A stretch of 40,371 nt of DNA from SIG636 sp045537905 (lineage in GTDB: Bacteria; Bacillota; Clostridia; Oscillospirales; CAG-382): positions 1 to 40,371 of the forward strand of contig JAZSQJ010000076.1 of assembly GCA_045537905.1 (NCBI GenBank), given 5' to 3'. Of this stretch, positions 30,113-37,486 are shown piece by piece (position 1 is the stretch's first letter; each line of letters opens with the position of its first letter). Position numbers and translations under genes: made by a program. The notes under the pieces were generated by a model. It was given only the letters and a program-made list of their open reading frames with translations. It was not told where the DNA came from and did no database searches.

Positions 30113-31483
30113 TTAGCTGAAGTTTTGAAGAACGGGGAGGAAGTTTTCTCTTTCCTCTGCAAGGTAGTTCTGATACTTGCCCGTTGCGGTAAAGAGGTTG
30201 GTGTAGCTGTACATTATAAAGCCGTCGTTTTTGTCCATAGCCTGGATATACTCAAGCTGGCGTTTGAACACGTCCTTATGCTCGGTAAACTCCTCAAAGC
30301 CTGCTTCTACAGGAGGCTTTGCACGGTAGATGCCCATACCGATAACAAGCTTAACGGCGTCGGTGGTACAAAGCTTTTGCCAATCCTCACAGCAATCTGC
30401 AAACTTGCAGTCGTCGTTGGGATGGTCGAAGCCCCAGTATACCTGAGGAGCTATGTAATCGCAGAAGCCGGGGGTAGAGCACCACTTACGAACGTTTGCG
30501 TAAAGGGAGTTAAGGTTATTAGAGATACTGCCTGCAGGAGAGATGCCGAAGGGCATATCCTTTGCGTTAGCCTTAACGGTGTTGTACATCTGGGTAACAA
30601 GCTTGTCAACCATCTCAAGTCTGTACTCACGGCGGCTGATGTAATCCTCCTCAAGGGGCTTGAAATGAACCTCGTCAAAGGAGTCCTTAACGGTGGGATA
30701 GAAATAGTCGTCGATGTGAACGGCGTCTATATTATAGTTCTGGATAAGCTCGGCAATACCGTCGCAAACAAGCTGACGGGATTCCTCATAGCCGGGGATA
30801 AGGTAGTAGTTGTTGCCCTCTACGCTGATATAGGGAGCCTTTTCCTGATACCACTTACCTACACGGTAATCGGTGCTGATGCTGCCTATCTTGCCGGTGG
30901 ACATAAGACGCATGGGGTTGATCCAAGCGTGGAGAGAGATGTCGTACTCGTGAGCAACCTCTACGAATATCTTAAGGCAGTCATACTTAAAGTTTTCGTT
31001 GCCGTAGCTACCGGTAACAAACTCGGAAGCGGGATAAACCTTGGAGGGATAGTAGCTATCGCCGTTGGGACGAACCTGAAGAACGATGGTGTTAAGACCG
31101 GCATCGGAAATAGCCTTTACAACCCTTTTAACAGAGCTTCTGAAAGCCTTTTCGTTGGTGGATTTGAACATATTGGGGATATCAAACTGGGATATCCAGA
31201 TACCCTTCATAACGTCGTAGTTAAGGCACTTATAGTTAGGGTCACGCTTGGCGTTGCCGTTTTCGTCAGTATCGGAGTACTCGGGACCCTTGGAGCTATT
31301 GTCGGTGGAGGTCACGGTAGAAGCATCGGAGGAGCCTTCCTCGGAAACGTCATCGCTGCCTGCAATAGCGTCGGTTGCGTCCTTGCTGCCGCCGTCGGTG
31401 GTCTTGTCACCGCAGGCTGCCATGGAAAGCAGACAGGTAATGGCAAGAAGCAGGGCAAGCATAGCTTTTAACTTATTAGTCAT
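30113..31483 (-). CDS. GHL10-family glycoside-hydrolase-like lipoprotein, paralogue 3
   Basis: A secreted lipoprotein of 456 aa: signal peptide with lipobox SMAAC (Cys24), a Ser/Asp/Glu-rich spacer (about 25-85), then a GHL10 (DUF187-like) TIM-barrel domain to the end. Visible family motifs are KGIWISQFD, TIVLQVRPNGDSYYPS, LHAWINPMRL, VHIDDYFYP, FGISPAGSI and DYIAPQVYWGF. The studied relative DigH (YddW) of E. coli cuts denuded peptidoglycan strands, so a cell-wall glycosidase role is likely but unproven. It is 28 bp downstream of its paralogue and is the most diverged of the three, keeping the Pro after DDYFY. Confidence 0.9.
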   Translation of the reverse strand: MTNKLKAMLALLLAITCLLSMAACGDKTTDGGSKDATDAIAGSDDVSEEGSSDASTVTSTDNSSKGPEYSDTDENGNAKRDPNYKCLNYDVMKGIWISQFDIPNMFKSTNEKAFRSSVKRVVKAISDAGLNTIVLQVRPNGDSYYPSKVYPASEFVTGSYGNENFKYDCLKIFVEVAHEYDISLHAWINPMRLMSTGKIGSISTDYRVGKWYQEKAPYISVEGNNYYLIPGYEESRQLVCDGIAELIQNYNIDAVHIDDYFYPTVKDSFDEVHFKPLEEDYISRREYRLEMVDKLVTQMYNTVKANAKDMPFGISPAGSISNNLNSLYANVRKWCSTPGFCDYIAPQVYWGFDHPNDDCKFADCCEDWQKLCTTDAVKLVIGMGIYRAKPPVEAGFEEFTEHKDVFKRQLEYIQAMDKNDGFIMYSYTNLFTATGKYQNYLAEERENFLPVLQNFS

Positions 31484-31511
31484 AACAAAATTTTCCTTTC
31501 CTCAAACGGTT

Positions 31512-32903
31512 TTATATCTGGGGTTCTTTTTTAAGCCAGGAGAGGAACCTGCTTTGTTCCTCAGCGATAGCGGGATTGTAGTCGCCTGTGAAAATGTTAT
31601 ACATAGACTCATAGCTGAACATTATAAAACCGCTTGCAGGCTCGTAATCGTAAACGAAGGTGAGCATACGCTTGATGTTGTCTTTTCTTCTGTACCAGTC
31701 GGGGTCGGTGTTGGACTGGCTGGGGTCAACCGCCCTGTAAAGACCCATACCAACTATAAGTCTTACGTCCTCGCAGGTAACCATCTCGCCCCAGCTCTTG
31801 GTACAAATGCCAAACTTTGCCTTGTCCCAGCTGTGGCTGAAGCTCCAATAAACCTGAGGAGCTATGTAGTCAACGTAACCGGGGGTGGAGCACCAGGTCT
31901 TAACGTCAGCGCAAAGATAACCCGTCTGGTTGTTGTCGATATTGCCTGCAGGGGAGATACCGAAAAGCAGGTCGGGGTTGTATGCGTGGATCTGGTCGAA
32001 AAGCTTTTTAACCAGAGTATTTACGTTCTGTCTGCGCCAAACCTTACGGTTTGCAAGGTTGTCGACAGCGGTGCCGTCATAGAGCAGGTCGTATGCCTTT
32101 TGGTCGAAGGCAAGGTCTGTAGCCTCGTCGTCAATGCTTATGTAGAAATAGTCGTCCATATGGATGCCTGCGATATCATAGTTCTTAACAAGCTCCATTG
32201 CGCCGTCGATAACAAGCTGCTGCACCTCGTCATAGGCGGGATTGCAGTAGTATCTGCCGTCGGGCCCCTGTATTACGTAGTCGCCGTTCTTTTCCTTATA
32301 CCACTTGCCGATACGGTAGGTGTCGGGCACGTTTGCCATCTGGGCAGCGGTAAGAAGTCTGTAGGGGTTGATCCAGGCGTGGAGAGAGATTTTGTATTCC
32401 TTTGCTACCTCGCAGAAAATCTTAAGAGGGTCATAGTCAAAGGTATCGGTATAGCTGTCCACAACGTAGGTGGTGGGTGGGCTTACCTCAGAGGGGTAAA
32501 AGCTGTCACCGTGACCGCGAACCTGTAGGAACAGGGTGTTGTAGCCGTCACGCTGAAGGTTTTCGCAAACCTGCTCTACCTTCTTACGGTAGTCCGCCTC
32601 AGCTCTCTGCTTGCCGCCGGTCTTGAAAAGACCTTCGTTGGTGTACTGATAAAGCCAGGAGCCTTTCATATACTTGTAGTTAAGGGGATCGCTGGTCAAA
32701 ACAGGGTCATACGTCATACTTTCATCCTCACTTGTAGAGTCCTCGCTACTGTCCTCCGAGGAGGCACCGTCCTCGCTGCTGTTTGCCATAGCGTCGGTAG
32801 CGTCCTTACTGCCGCCCTCGGTAGTGGTACCGCAAGCCGCCACGGGAAGAAGCATACACAAGGCAAGAAGCAAAGCAAGCGCCGTTCTTAGCTTGTTAGT
32901 CAT
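31512..32903 (-). CDS. GHL10-family glycoside-hydrolase-like lipoprotein, paralogue 2
   Basis: A 463-aa lipoprotein: signal peptide with lipobox PVAAC (Cys24), a Ser/Glu-rich spacer (about 25-70), then a GHL10 domain with KGSWLYQYT, LFLQVRGHGDSFYPS, LHAWINPYRLL, IHMDDYFYISID and DYIAPQVYWSFSHSW. The first 40 residues resemble paralogue 3 (MTNKL start and a shared GGSKDATDA), while the catalytic half matches paralogue 1, with long stretches nearly identical in protein and DNA. It may be a product of duplication followed by exchange. AAAGGA precedes the ATG. Confidence 0.9.
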   Translation of the reverse strand: MTNKLRTALALLLALCMLLPVAACGTTTEGGSKDATDAMANSSEDGASSEDSSEDSTSEDESMTYDPVLTSDPLNYKYMKGSWLYQYTNEGLFKTGGKQRAEADYRKKVEQVCENLQRDGYNTLFLQVRGHGDSFYPSEVSPPTTYVVDSYTDTFDYDPLKIFCEVAKEYKISLHAWINPYRLLTAAQMANVPDTYRIGKWYKEKNGDYVIQGPDGRYYCNPAYDEVQQLVIDGAMELVKNYDIAGIHMDDYFYISIDDEATDLAFDQKAYDLLYDGTAVDNLANRKVWRRQNVNTLVKKLFDQIHAYNPDLLFGISPAGNIDNNQTGYLCADVKTWCSTPGYVDYIAPQVYWSFSHSWDKAKFGICTKSWGEMVTCEDVRLIVGMGLYRAVDPSQSNTDPDWYRRKDNIKRMLTFVYDYEPASGFIMFSYESMYNIFTGDYNPAIAEEQSRFLSWLKKEPQI

Positions 32904-32927
32904 AGTTTCTGTCCTTTCTGTCTACTT

Positions 32928-32977
32928 GTGAAGTTTTTGCTTGGCAGCAGCAAACTTCACTTGCCCCAACGGGGCAA
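32928..32977. repeat. two hairpins between GHL10 genes
   Basis: GTGAAGTTT (32928-32936) with AAACTTCAC (32952-32960), and TTGCCCC (32961-32967) with GGGGCAA (32971-32977). They lie in the 122-bp gap between paralogues 1 and 2. No T-run follows on the minus strand, so processing or partial termination is possible. Confidence 0.55.
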
Positions 32978-32989
32978 ACCTGGTTAAAT

Positions 32990-33016
32990 CCGTATTACGA
33001 ACGAAGAGAGTAACGG
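32990..33016. repeat. constant-loop hairpin, copy 2
   Basis: CCGTATTAC (32990-32998) and GTAACGG (33010-33016), with a 2-nt bulge, around the loop GAACGAAGAGA. It lies just after the stop of paralogue 1. Copy 1 is at 29640. Confidence 0.6.
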
Positions 33017-33025
33017 GGTATTCTA

Positions 33026-34939
33026 TCACCATTCAGCCACTAAAGGCATCATAGCGGCAAGCTCCGTGGTAAACCAGGAGTTGCTGGAGTTATACGTAGA
33101 GGAGTAAACGGAGCCGTAAAGAGACTCGTACTTAAACATTATAAAGCCCGATACACCGCTGTGGGTCTTGGTAAAGTTAAGCATCCTTGCCATATTGTCC
33201 TTGCGGCTGTACCAATCGGGGTCGGTGCTGGTGTTTTCACCTATTCTGTAGGGAGCCATACCGATAACCAGCTTAACGGCGTCGGTGGTAACGAGCTTAT
33301 CCCAGTTGTTGGTACAAATATCAAACCTTGCCTGGTCCCAGCTGTGGCTGAAGCTCCAGTAAACCTGGGGCGCTATGTAGTCGATATAACCGGGAGTAGA
33401 ACACCAGGTCTTAACATCGGCGCAAAGGTAGCCCGTCTGGTTGTTGTCGATATTACCTGCAGGGGAGATACCAAACATAATTCTGTTATCATAGTTCTTT
33501 ATCTCTGTAAAAATCTCGCTGAGCAGGGTGTTAACGTTGTTACGCCTCCACGCCTTACGCACGCTGAGACTGCTTGCACTGCCGTAGGAGGAGCCGAGGG
33601 CGTTAAACGCCTTCTGGTCGAAAGCAAGGTCTGTCGCCTCGTCGTCAATGCTTATGTAGAAATAGTCGTCAAAGTGGATGCCGTCAATATCGTAGTTACG
33701 GCATATTTCCATACAGCCGTCCACAACAAGCTGGCGAGTTTCCTTGTATGCAGGGTTAAGGTAATATCTACCGCCGGAGCTTACTATATAGTCGCCACGG
33801 GTAGTAGTGTTCTGATACCACTGACCCAGTCTGTACTTGGTAGAAACACTGGATATGCTACTGGTAGTCATAAGACGCATGGGGTTAAGCCAAGCGTGTA
33901 CGGAAATACCCTTTGCGTGGGCTATCTCGATAAATATCTCCAGCGGGTCATAGGTAAAGCTGCCGTTGTAGCTGCTGCTGTTAGCCGCATAGGGGGAAGG
34001 AGGATAAACCTCAGAGGGGTAAAGGGCGTCGCCGTAGGGACGCATCTGAAGAAATACGGTGTTAAAGCCGTCACGGCTCATATTATTAATAATAGTTTGG
34101 ATATAGCCACGGTATACGCTCTCACTGCGCTGGGAAGAGGATGTAGCCTTAAACAGGGAGGAGGAGCTGGCGTACTGATAGAGCCAGATACCCTTCATTC
34201 TGTCATAGTTGATGGGGGCATACTTACCGTCAGAGGTAACAACGATGCTTATCTTGGCACCCTCGCCTGCGGTAACGCCTGCCTTTACCTTCTGGTAAGC
34301 GACCTTACCTGCGGTACCCTCGGTGGTGTAACGAACGGTAGGCACGAGACCTGCCGCAACGAGGGCGTCCTTAGCCTCCTTCTCGGTCTTGCCGCTAAGG
34401 TCGGGAACCTTTACGGTAGAGGGAGCGCTTTGGATAAGGAGAGCAACCTCCTTGGAGTGCTTAAGCTTAAGATAGTCTGCGGTGGTGATAAGACCGTCGC
34501 CGGTAAGCTCGGAAGCGATTTTGCCGTAGGCAGAGCTTTGGGCGGTGTTCTGAAGAATAGCCTTGGCGATAGCCGCATCGCCGGCGGTGTTGTCGCCGTC
34601 GCCGTCAGCGTCGCCGTCAACTATCATAGTAACGGTAGCACCGTTTACGGTAACGGTACAGCCGGTGCTAACGGTATCGTCAGCGGCAAGGGTCTTGCCT
34701 TTGGCGTCCTTTACCGCAACGCTCTCGCCGTAATAGTAAATAAACTCACCTACGGTGGTGTAAAGCTCTACACCCTTGAGGTAGTCACCGTCAAGAGTGA
34801 AGGGGCTGCCGGCGGCAACGGTAAAGCCTGCGGCAGAGGTGTTAACAGCACCAAGGTCTGCCTTGAATACAGCCACGCTCATAAGCATTACTGCGCATAG
34901 CAAAAATGCAAGTATGCGTTTTGTTGTCTTAATTTCCAT
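33026..34939 (-). CDS. secreted GHL10-family protein with dockerin-like and PASTA domains, paralogue 1
   Basis: A 637-aa exported protein. Signal peptide (about 1-35, no lipobox); a small beta domain (about 38-108); a dockerin-like pair of calcium-loop repeats, DADGDGDNTAGDAAIAKAIL (about 110-129) and TGDGLITTADYLKLK (about 146-160); one PASTA domain (about 175-236, with VPDLSGKTEKEAKDALVAAG); then the GHL10 domain (about 248-637) with IHFDDYFYISID, FGISPAGNID and DYIAPQVYWSF. PASTA suggests peptidoglycan binding. I chose ATG 34939 because it gives a clean signal peptide, but it has no clear ribosome site; an upstream ATG at 35041 coincides with the expected transcription start. Confidence 0.88.
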   Translation of the reverse strand: MEIKTTKRILAFLLCAVMLMSVAVFKADLGAVNTSAAGFTVAAGSPFTLDGDYLKGVELYTTVGEFIYYYGESVAVKDAKGKTLAADDTVSTGCTVTVNGATVTMIVDGDADGDGDNTAGDAAIAKAILQNTAQSSAYGKIASELTGDGLITTADYLKLKHSKEVALLIQSAPSTVKVPDLSGKTEKEAKDALVAAGLVPTVRYTTEGTAGKVAYQKVKAGVTAGEGAKISIVVTSDGKYAPINYDRMKGIWLYQYASSSSLFKATSSSQRSESVYRGYIQTIINNMSRDGFNTVFLQMRPYGDALYPSEVYPPSPYAANSSSYNGSFTYDPLEIFIEIAHAKGISVHAWLNPMRLMTTSSISSVSTKYRLGQWYQNTTTRGDYIVSSGGRYYLNPAYKETRQLVVDGCMEICRNYDIDGIHFDDYFYISIDDEATDLAFDQKAFNALGSSYGSASSLSVRKAWRRNNVNTLLSEIFTEIKNYDNRIMFGISPAGNIDNNQTGYLCADVKTWCSTPGYIDYIAPQVYWSFSHSWDQARFDICTNNWDKLVTTDAVKLVIGMAPYRIGENTSTDPDWYSRKDNMARMLNFTKTHSGVSGFIMFKYESLYGSVYSSTYNSSNSWFTTELAAMMPLVAEW

Positions 34940-35048
34940 ATCAGGGTGTTTGCACCACGCAGGCAGGGCAAAGCTCCATCCTTTTCTAAAGTTATAATGC
35001 AAGGGCAAAATGCATCCTGCGTATAACATAACCCTTTGCATCGGTTAT

Positions 35049-35077
35049 ATTATAACAAATAAGTTTGGCAATGTAAA
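35049..35077 (-). promoter_or_regulatory. promoter of the GHL10 cluster
   Basis: On the minus strand, TTTACA (35077-35072), a 17-nt spacer and TATAAT (35054-35049). The start near 35042 leaves an untranslated leader of about 100 nt before ATG 34939, in which I recognise no known riboswitch. Confidence 0.7.
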
Positions 35078-35121
35078 GTCTTTTTTTATCTATTTAACCA
35101 AAAAGTAAGCAGAAAAAAGGA

Positions 35122-35231
35122 CACCTATCGGTGCCGTGATATGGAAGACCTCCGGACTTCGTGATATAAGCTCCCTTTGCTCGACGTGATATAGAAGGCT
35201 GTCGCCTTCGTGATATGGCGCCTGCGGTGCC
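35122..35231 (+). repeat. GTGATAT-hairpin mini-array
   Basis: The heptamer GTGATAT occurs at 35136, 35161, 35186 and 35210. Each is followed by a different short palindrome: GAAGACCTCCGGACTTC, a weaker AAGCTCCCTTTGCT unit, GAAGGCTGTCGCCTTC, and GGCGCCTGCGGTGCC. An extra CACCTATCGGTG palindrome precedes the first. Unit length falls from 25 to 22 bp. It lies in the 430-bp non-coding gap between plsY and the GHL10 genes and has no coding potential. Confidence 0.8.
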
Positions 35232-35324
35232 GTAACGGCAAAAGGAAACGCCGTATTTATACGCTATGCAGCGTGATGAGAGACCCAACCCCTACAATAA
35301 AAAAACCGTCTCGTTCATAAAAAG

Positions 35325-35355
35325 GGAGCAATAAACCGAAACGGTTTATTGCTCC
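35325..35355 (-). terminator. terminator of the DUF512-der-plsY operon (GCAATAAACC hairpin, copy 3)
   Basis: Perfect arms GGAGCAATAAACC / GGTTTATTGCTCC; on the minus strand CTTTTTATG follows. It is 21 bp after the plsY stop. The same palindrome flanks the hairpin-chain element at 8954 and 9204. Confidence 0.78.
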
Positions 35356-35376
35356 GAAACACTTATTTACTATAGC

Positions 35377-36147
35377 TTATTCTTCCTCTTCCTCGTCCTC
35401 GTCTTCTTCCTTCTTTTTCTTGCCGCCAAAGGAAAGCTTATTCTCCTTGCCGTTGGCAACACGCCTTATGTTTTCCCTGTGCATATAGATAACCATCAAG
35501 GCACAGATAGCGCTGAAGAGCATAGTAAACATTGCGGGAGGTACCTCCATAACGTAGGAGTGGGTTACGTAGGTAAAGGCGGGGTACAAAAACGCCGCCG
35601 TTATAGATGACATAGACACGTAACGGGTGCAGGCAAGCACCAAAGCAAACACTGCCAGAAGCATAAGGAACACTATGGGGTCAAGAAGCAGTATAGCCGT
35701 TGCCGCCGCCAGGACACCCTTGCCGCCGTGGAACTTGTAATATACGGGTGCGATATGACCAAGCACACAGAAAAGCGCCGCCAGATACGCGCCCTCCATG
35801 CTGCGGTCAACCACGGTCCAGTTCTGAACGCCGTAAATGCAGGCACCCAGAGCAACGGAAAGGGCGGTTTTAAGCATATCGCCCGCCAAGGTACAAAGAG
35901 CCGCCTTTTTGCCGTAAACACGGAGCATATTGGTAAGGCCTGCGTTTCCGCTGCCCGACTCTCTTATATCCTTGCCGTAAAGCTTTTTGGAAACGATAAT
36001 AGAGGGGTTAATGCTACCCAGCAGATAGCCCACGATGATGCAGGCAAAAAGCTCCAGGGTGCTTGCCCACTCGGGCACCCTTGCCAGCTCGCCCCCGAAG
36101 GCGATAGCGTTTATGCCTATATGATTAGAAAGCCAGGAATACCACAA
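35377..36147 (-). CDS. plsY: acyl-phosphate:glycerol-3-phosphate acyltransferase PlsY
   Basis: Membrane enzyme that makes lysophosphatidic acid from acyl phosphate and glycerol-3-phosphate. The 256-aa protein has several membrane segments and the family motifs GYLLGSINPS, SGSGNAGLTNMLRVYG and GHIAPVYYKFHGGKGVLAAA. It has about 30 extra residues at the N-terminus and a charged tail ending in a run of Asp/Glu after GGKKKK, so it is longer than the usual 190-220 aa. The start is TTG at 36147, 8 nt after GGAGG; no ATG is better placed. Follows der by 16 bp. Confidence 0.94.
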   Translation of the reverse strand: MWYSWLSNHIGINAIAFGGELARVPEWASTLELFACIIVGYLLGSINPSIIVSKKLYGKDIRESGSGNAGLTNMLRVYGKKAALCTLAGDMLKTALSVALGACIYGVQNWTVVDRSMEGAYLAALFCVLGHIAPVYYKFHGGKGVLAAATAILLLDPIVFLMLLAVFALVLACTRYVSMSSITAAFLYPAFTYVTHSYVMEVPPAMFTMLFSAICALMVIYMHRENIRRVANGKENKLSFGGKKKKEEDEDEEEEE

Positions 36148-36163
36148 AATTAACGCCTCCTAC

Positions 36164-37486
36164 TTATTTCTCGTCGTCCTTCTGTCTTATAATCAGCTTT
36201 ATGGGGGTGCCCTCAAAGCCGAATACGTCTCTCAGACAGTTTTCTATATAACGCTGATAGGAAAAATGGAAAAGCTCTGCACTGTTACAGAATATAACAA
36301 AGGTAGGTGGCTTTATGCCTATCTGGGTCATATAGTATATCTTAAGTCTCCTGCCCTTGTCTGTGGGGGGCTGTACACGGTTCATCGCATCGTTAAGCAC
36401 GTCGTTAAGCACGCCCGTGGAGATACGCATAAGCGCCTTATCGTTTACGGCGTTTATCATCTCGTACAGCTTGTCCACACGCTGGCCCGTTTTTGCCGAG
36501 ATAAAGGCTATGGGCGCATAGGTCATATAGGAAAGAGCGTCGTAAACGTCCTTCTTAAACTCGTTTACGGTGTTTGTGTCCTTCTCCAGGCTGTCCCATT
36601 TATTCATAACGATAATGGAAGCCTTGCCTGCGTTGTGGCTTATGCCTGCAATACGCTCGTCCTGAGCGGTAACGCCCTCGTTGGCGTCGCACATAATAAG
36701 GCAGACGTCTGCCCTCTCCACTGCGGCTCTGGCGCGGAGAACGCTGTATTTTTCTATATTGTCCTCTATCTTGGAGTTACGGCGGATGCCTGCGGTGTCT
36801 ATAAACACGTACTTGCCGTGCCGGTTTTCTATCCTGGTGTCCGTAGCGTCCCTGGTGGTGCCGGGCATATCGGAAACGATAACCCTGTCCTCACCTGCTA
36901 CACGGTTTACAAGACTGCTTTTGCCTGCGTTAGGCTTGCCGATAACGGCAACACGGATAACGTCGTCCTCCTCAGGCTCTGCCTCAAACTCGGGCAGCAG
37001 CTCCGTCACACGGTCAAGGACGTCGCCCGTACCCGTGCCGTGTACCGAGGACAGAGGGATAGGCTCGCCCAGACCAAGCTCGTAAAACTCATAGTACTCT
37101 GCAGGAAGGTTGCCCACCCTGTCCATCTTGTTTACCGCCAGCACCACGGGCTTACGGCTTTTAAGCAGCTTAGTTGCAATGTCCCTGTCGTCGGCGGTAA
37201 CGCCTGCGTGGATGTCCGTAAGAAACAGTATCACGTCAGCGGCGGCTATCGCCAGCTCTGCCTGAGTACGCATATGCTTCAAAATCTCGGTGTTAGCCTT
37301 AGGCTCCAGACCGCCTGTGTCCGTCAGCACAAAGGGTACGCCGTTCCATTCCGTTTCCGCATAGATACGGTCACGGGTTACACCGGGGGTATCGTCAACG
37401 ATGGATATCCTGCCCCCTACTATTTTATTGAAAAAGGTGCTTTTACCTACGTTAGGTCTGCCAATTATGGCAACTGTCGCCTTCAT
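36164..37486 (-). CDS. der: ribosome biogenesis GTPase Der (EngA)
   Basis: Double GTPase needed for 50S subunit assembly. The 440-aa protein has two G domains, P-loops GRPNVGKS (residues 9-16) and GKPNAGKS (183-190), with NKMD and NKWD specificity motifs, and a C-terminal KH-like domain. Length is normal. Its ATG overlaps the end of the DUF512 gene (ATGA at 37486-37483), and GGAGGA lies within that gene's end. Confidence 0.97.
   Translation of the reverse strand: MKATVAIIGRPNVGKSTFFNKIVGGRISIVDDTPGVTRDRIYAETEWNGVPFVLTDTGGLEPKANTEILKHMRTQAELAIAAADVILFLTDIHAGVTADDRDIATKLLKSRKPVVLAVNKMDRVGNLPAEYYEFYELGLGEPIPLSSVHGTGTGDVLDRVTELLPEFEAEPEEDDVIRVAVIGKPNAGKSSLVNRVAGEDRVIVSDMPGTTRDATDTRIENRHGKYVFIDTAGIRRNSKIEDNIEKYSVLRARAAVERADVCLIMCDANEGVTAQDERIAGISHNAGKASIIVMNKWDSLEKDTNTVNEFKKDVYDALSYMTYAPIAFISAKTGQRVDKLYEMINAVNDKALMRISTGVLNDVLNDAMNRVQPPTDKGRRLKIYYMTQIGIKPPTFVIFCNSAELFHFSYQRYIENCLRDVFGFEGTPIKLIIRQKDDEK

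Noticed and set aside
30125..32528. Long plus-strand frames opposite GHL10 paralogues 2 and 3
   Set aside because: Same codon-bias artefact; the minus-strand genes carry lipoboxes and family motifs.
33161..34900. 579-codon plus-strand frame opposite the PASTA/GHL10 gene
   Set aside because: The minus-strand gene has a signal peptide and recognisable domains; the antisense product has none and no ribosome site of note.
34940..35040. Cyclic-di-GMP-like sequence (plus strand CACGCAGGCAGGGCAAAGC)
   Set aside because: It lies on the strand opposite the GHL10 leader, the rest of the aptamer is not present, and no gene follows in that direction.
35136..35231. GTGATAT array as a CRISPR
   Set aside because: The repeat is only 7 bp, the intervening segments are 15-18 bp palindromes rather than unrelated spacers, and no cas genes are nearby.
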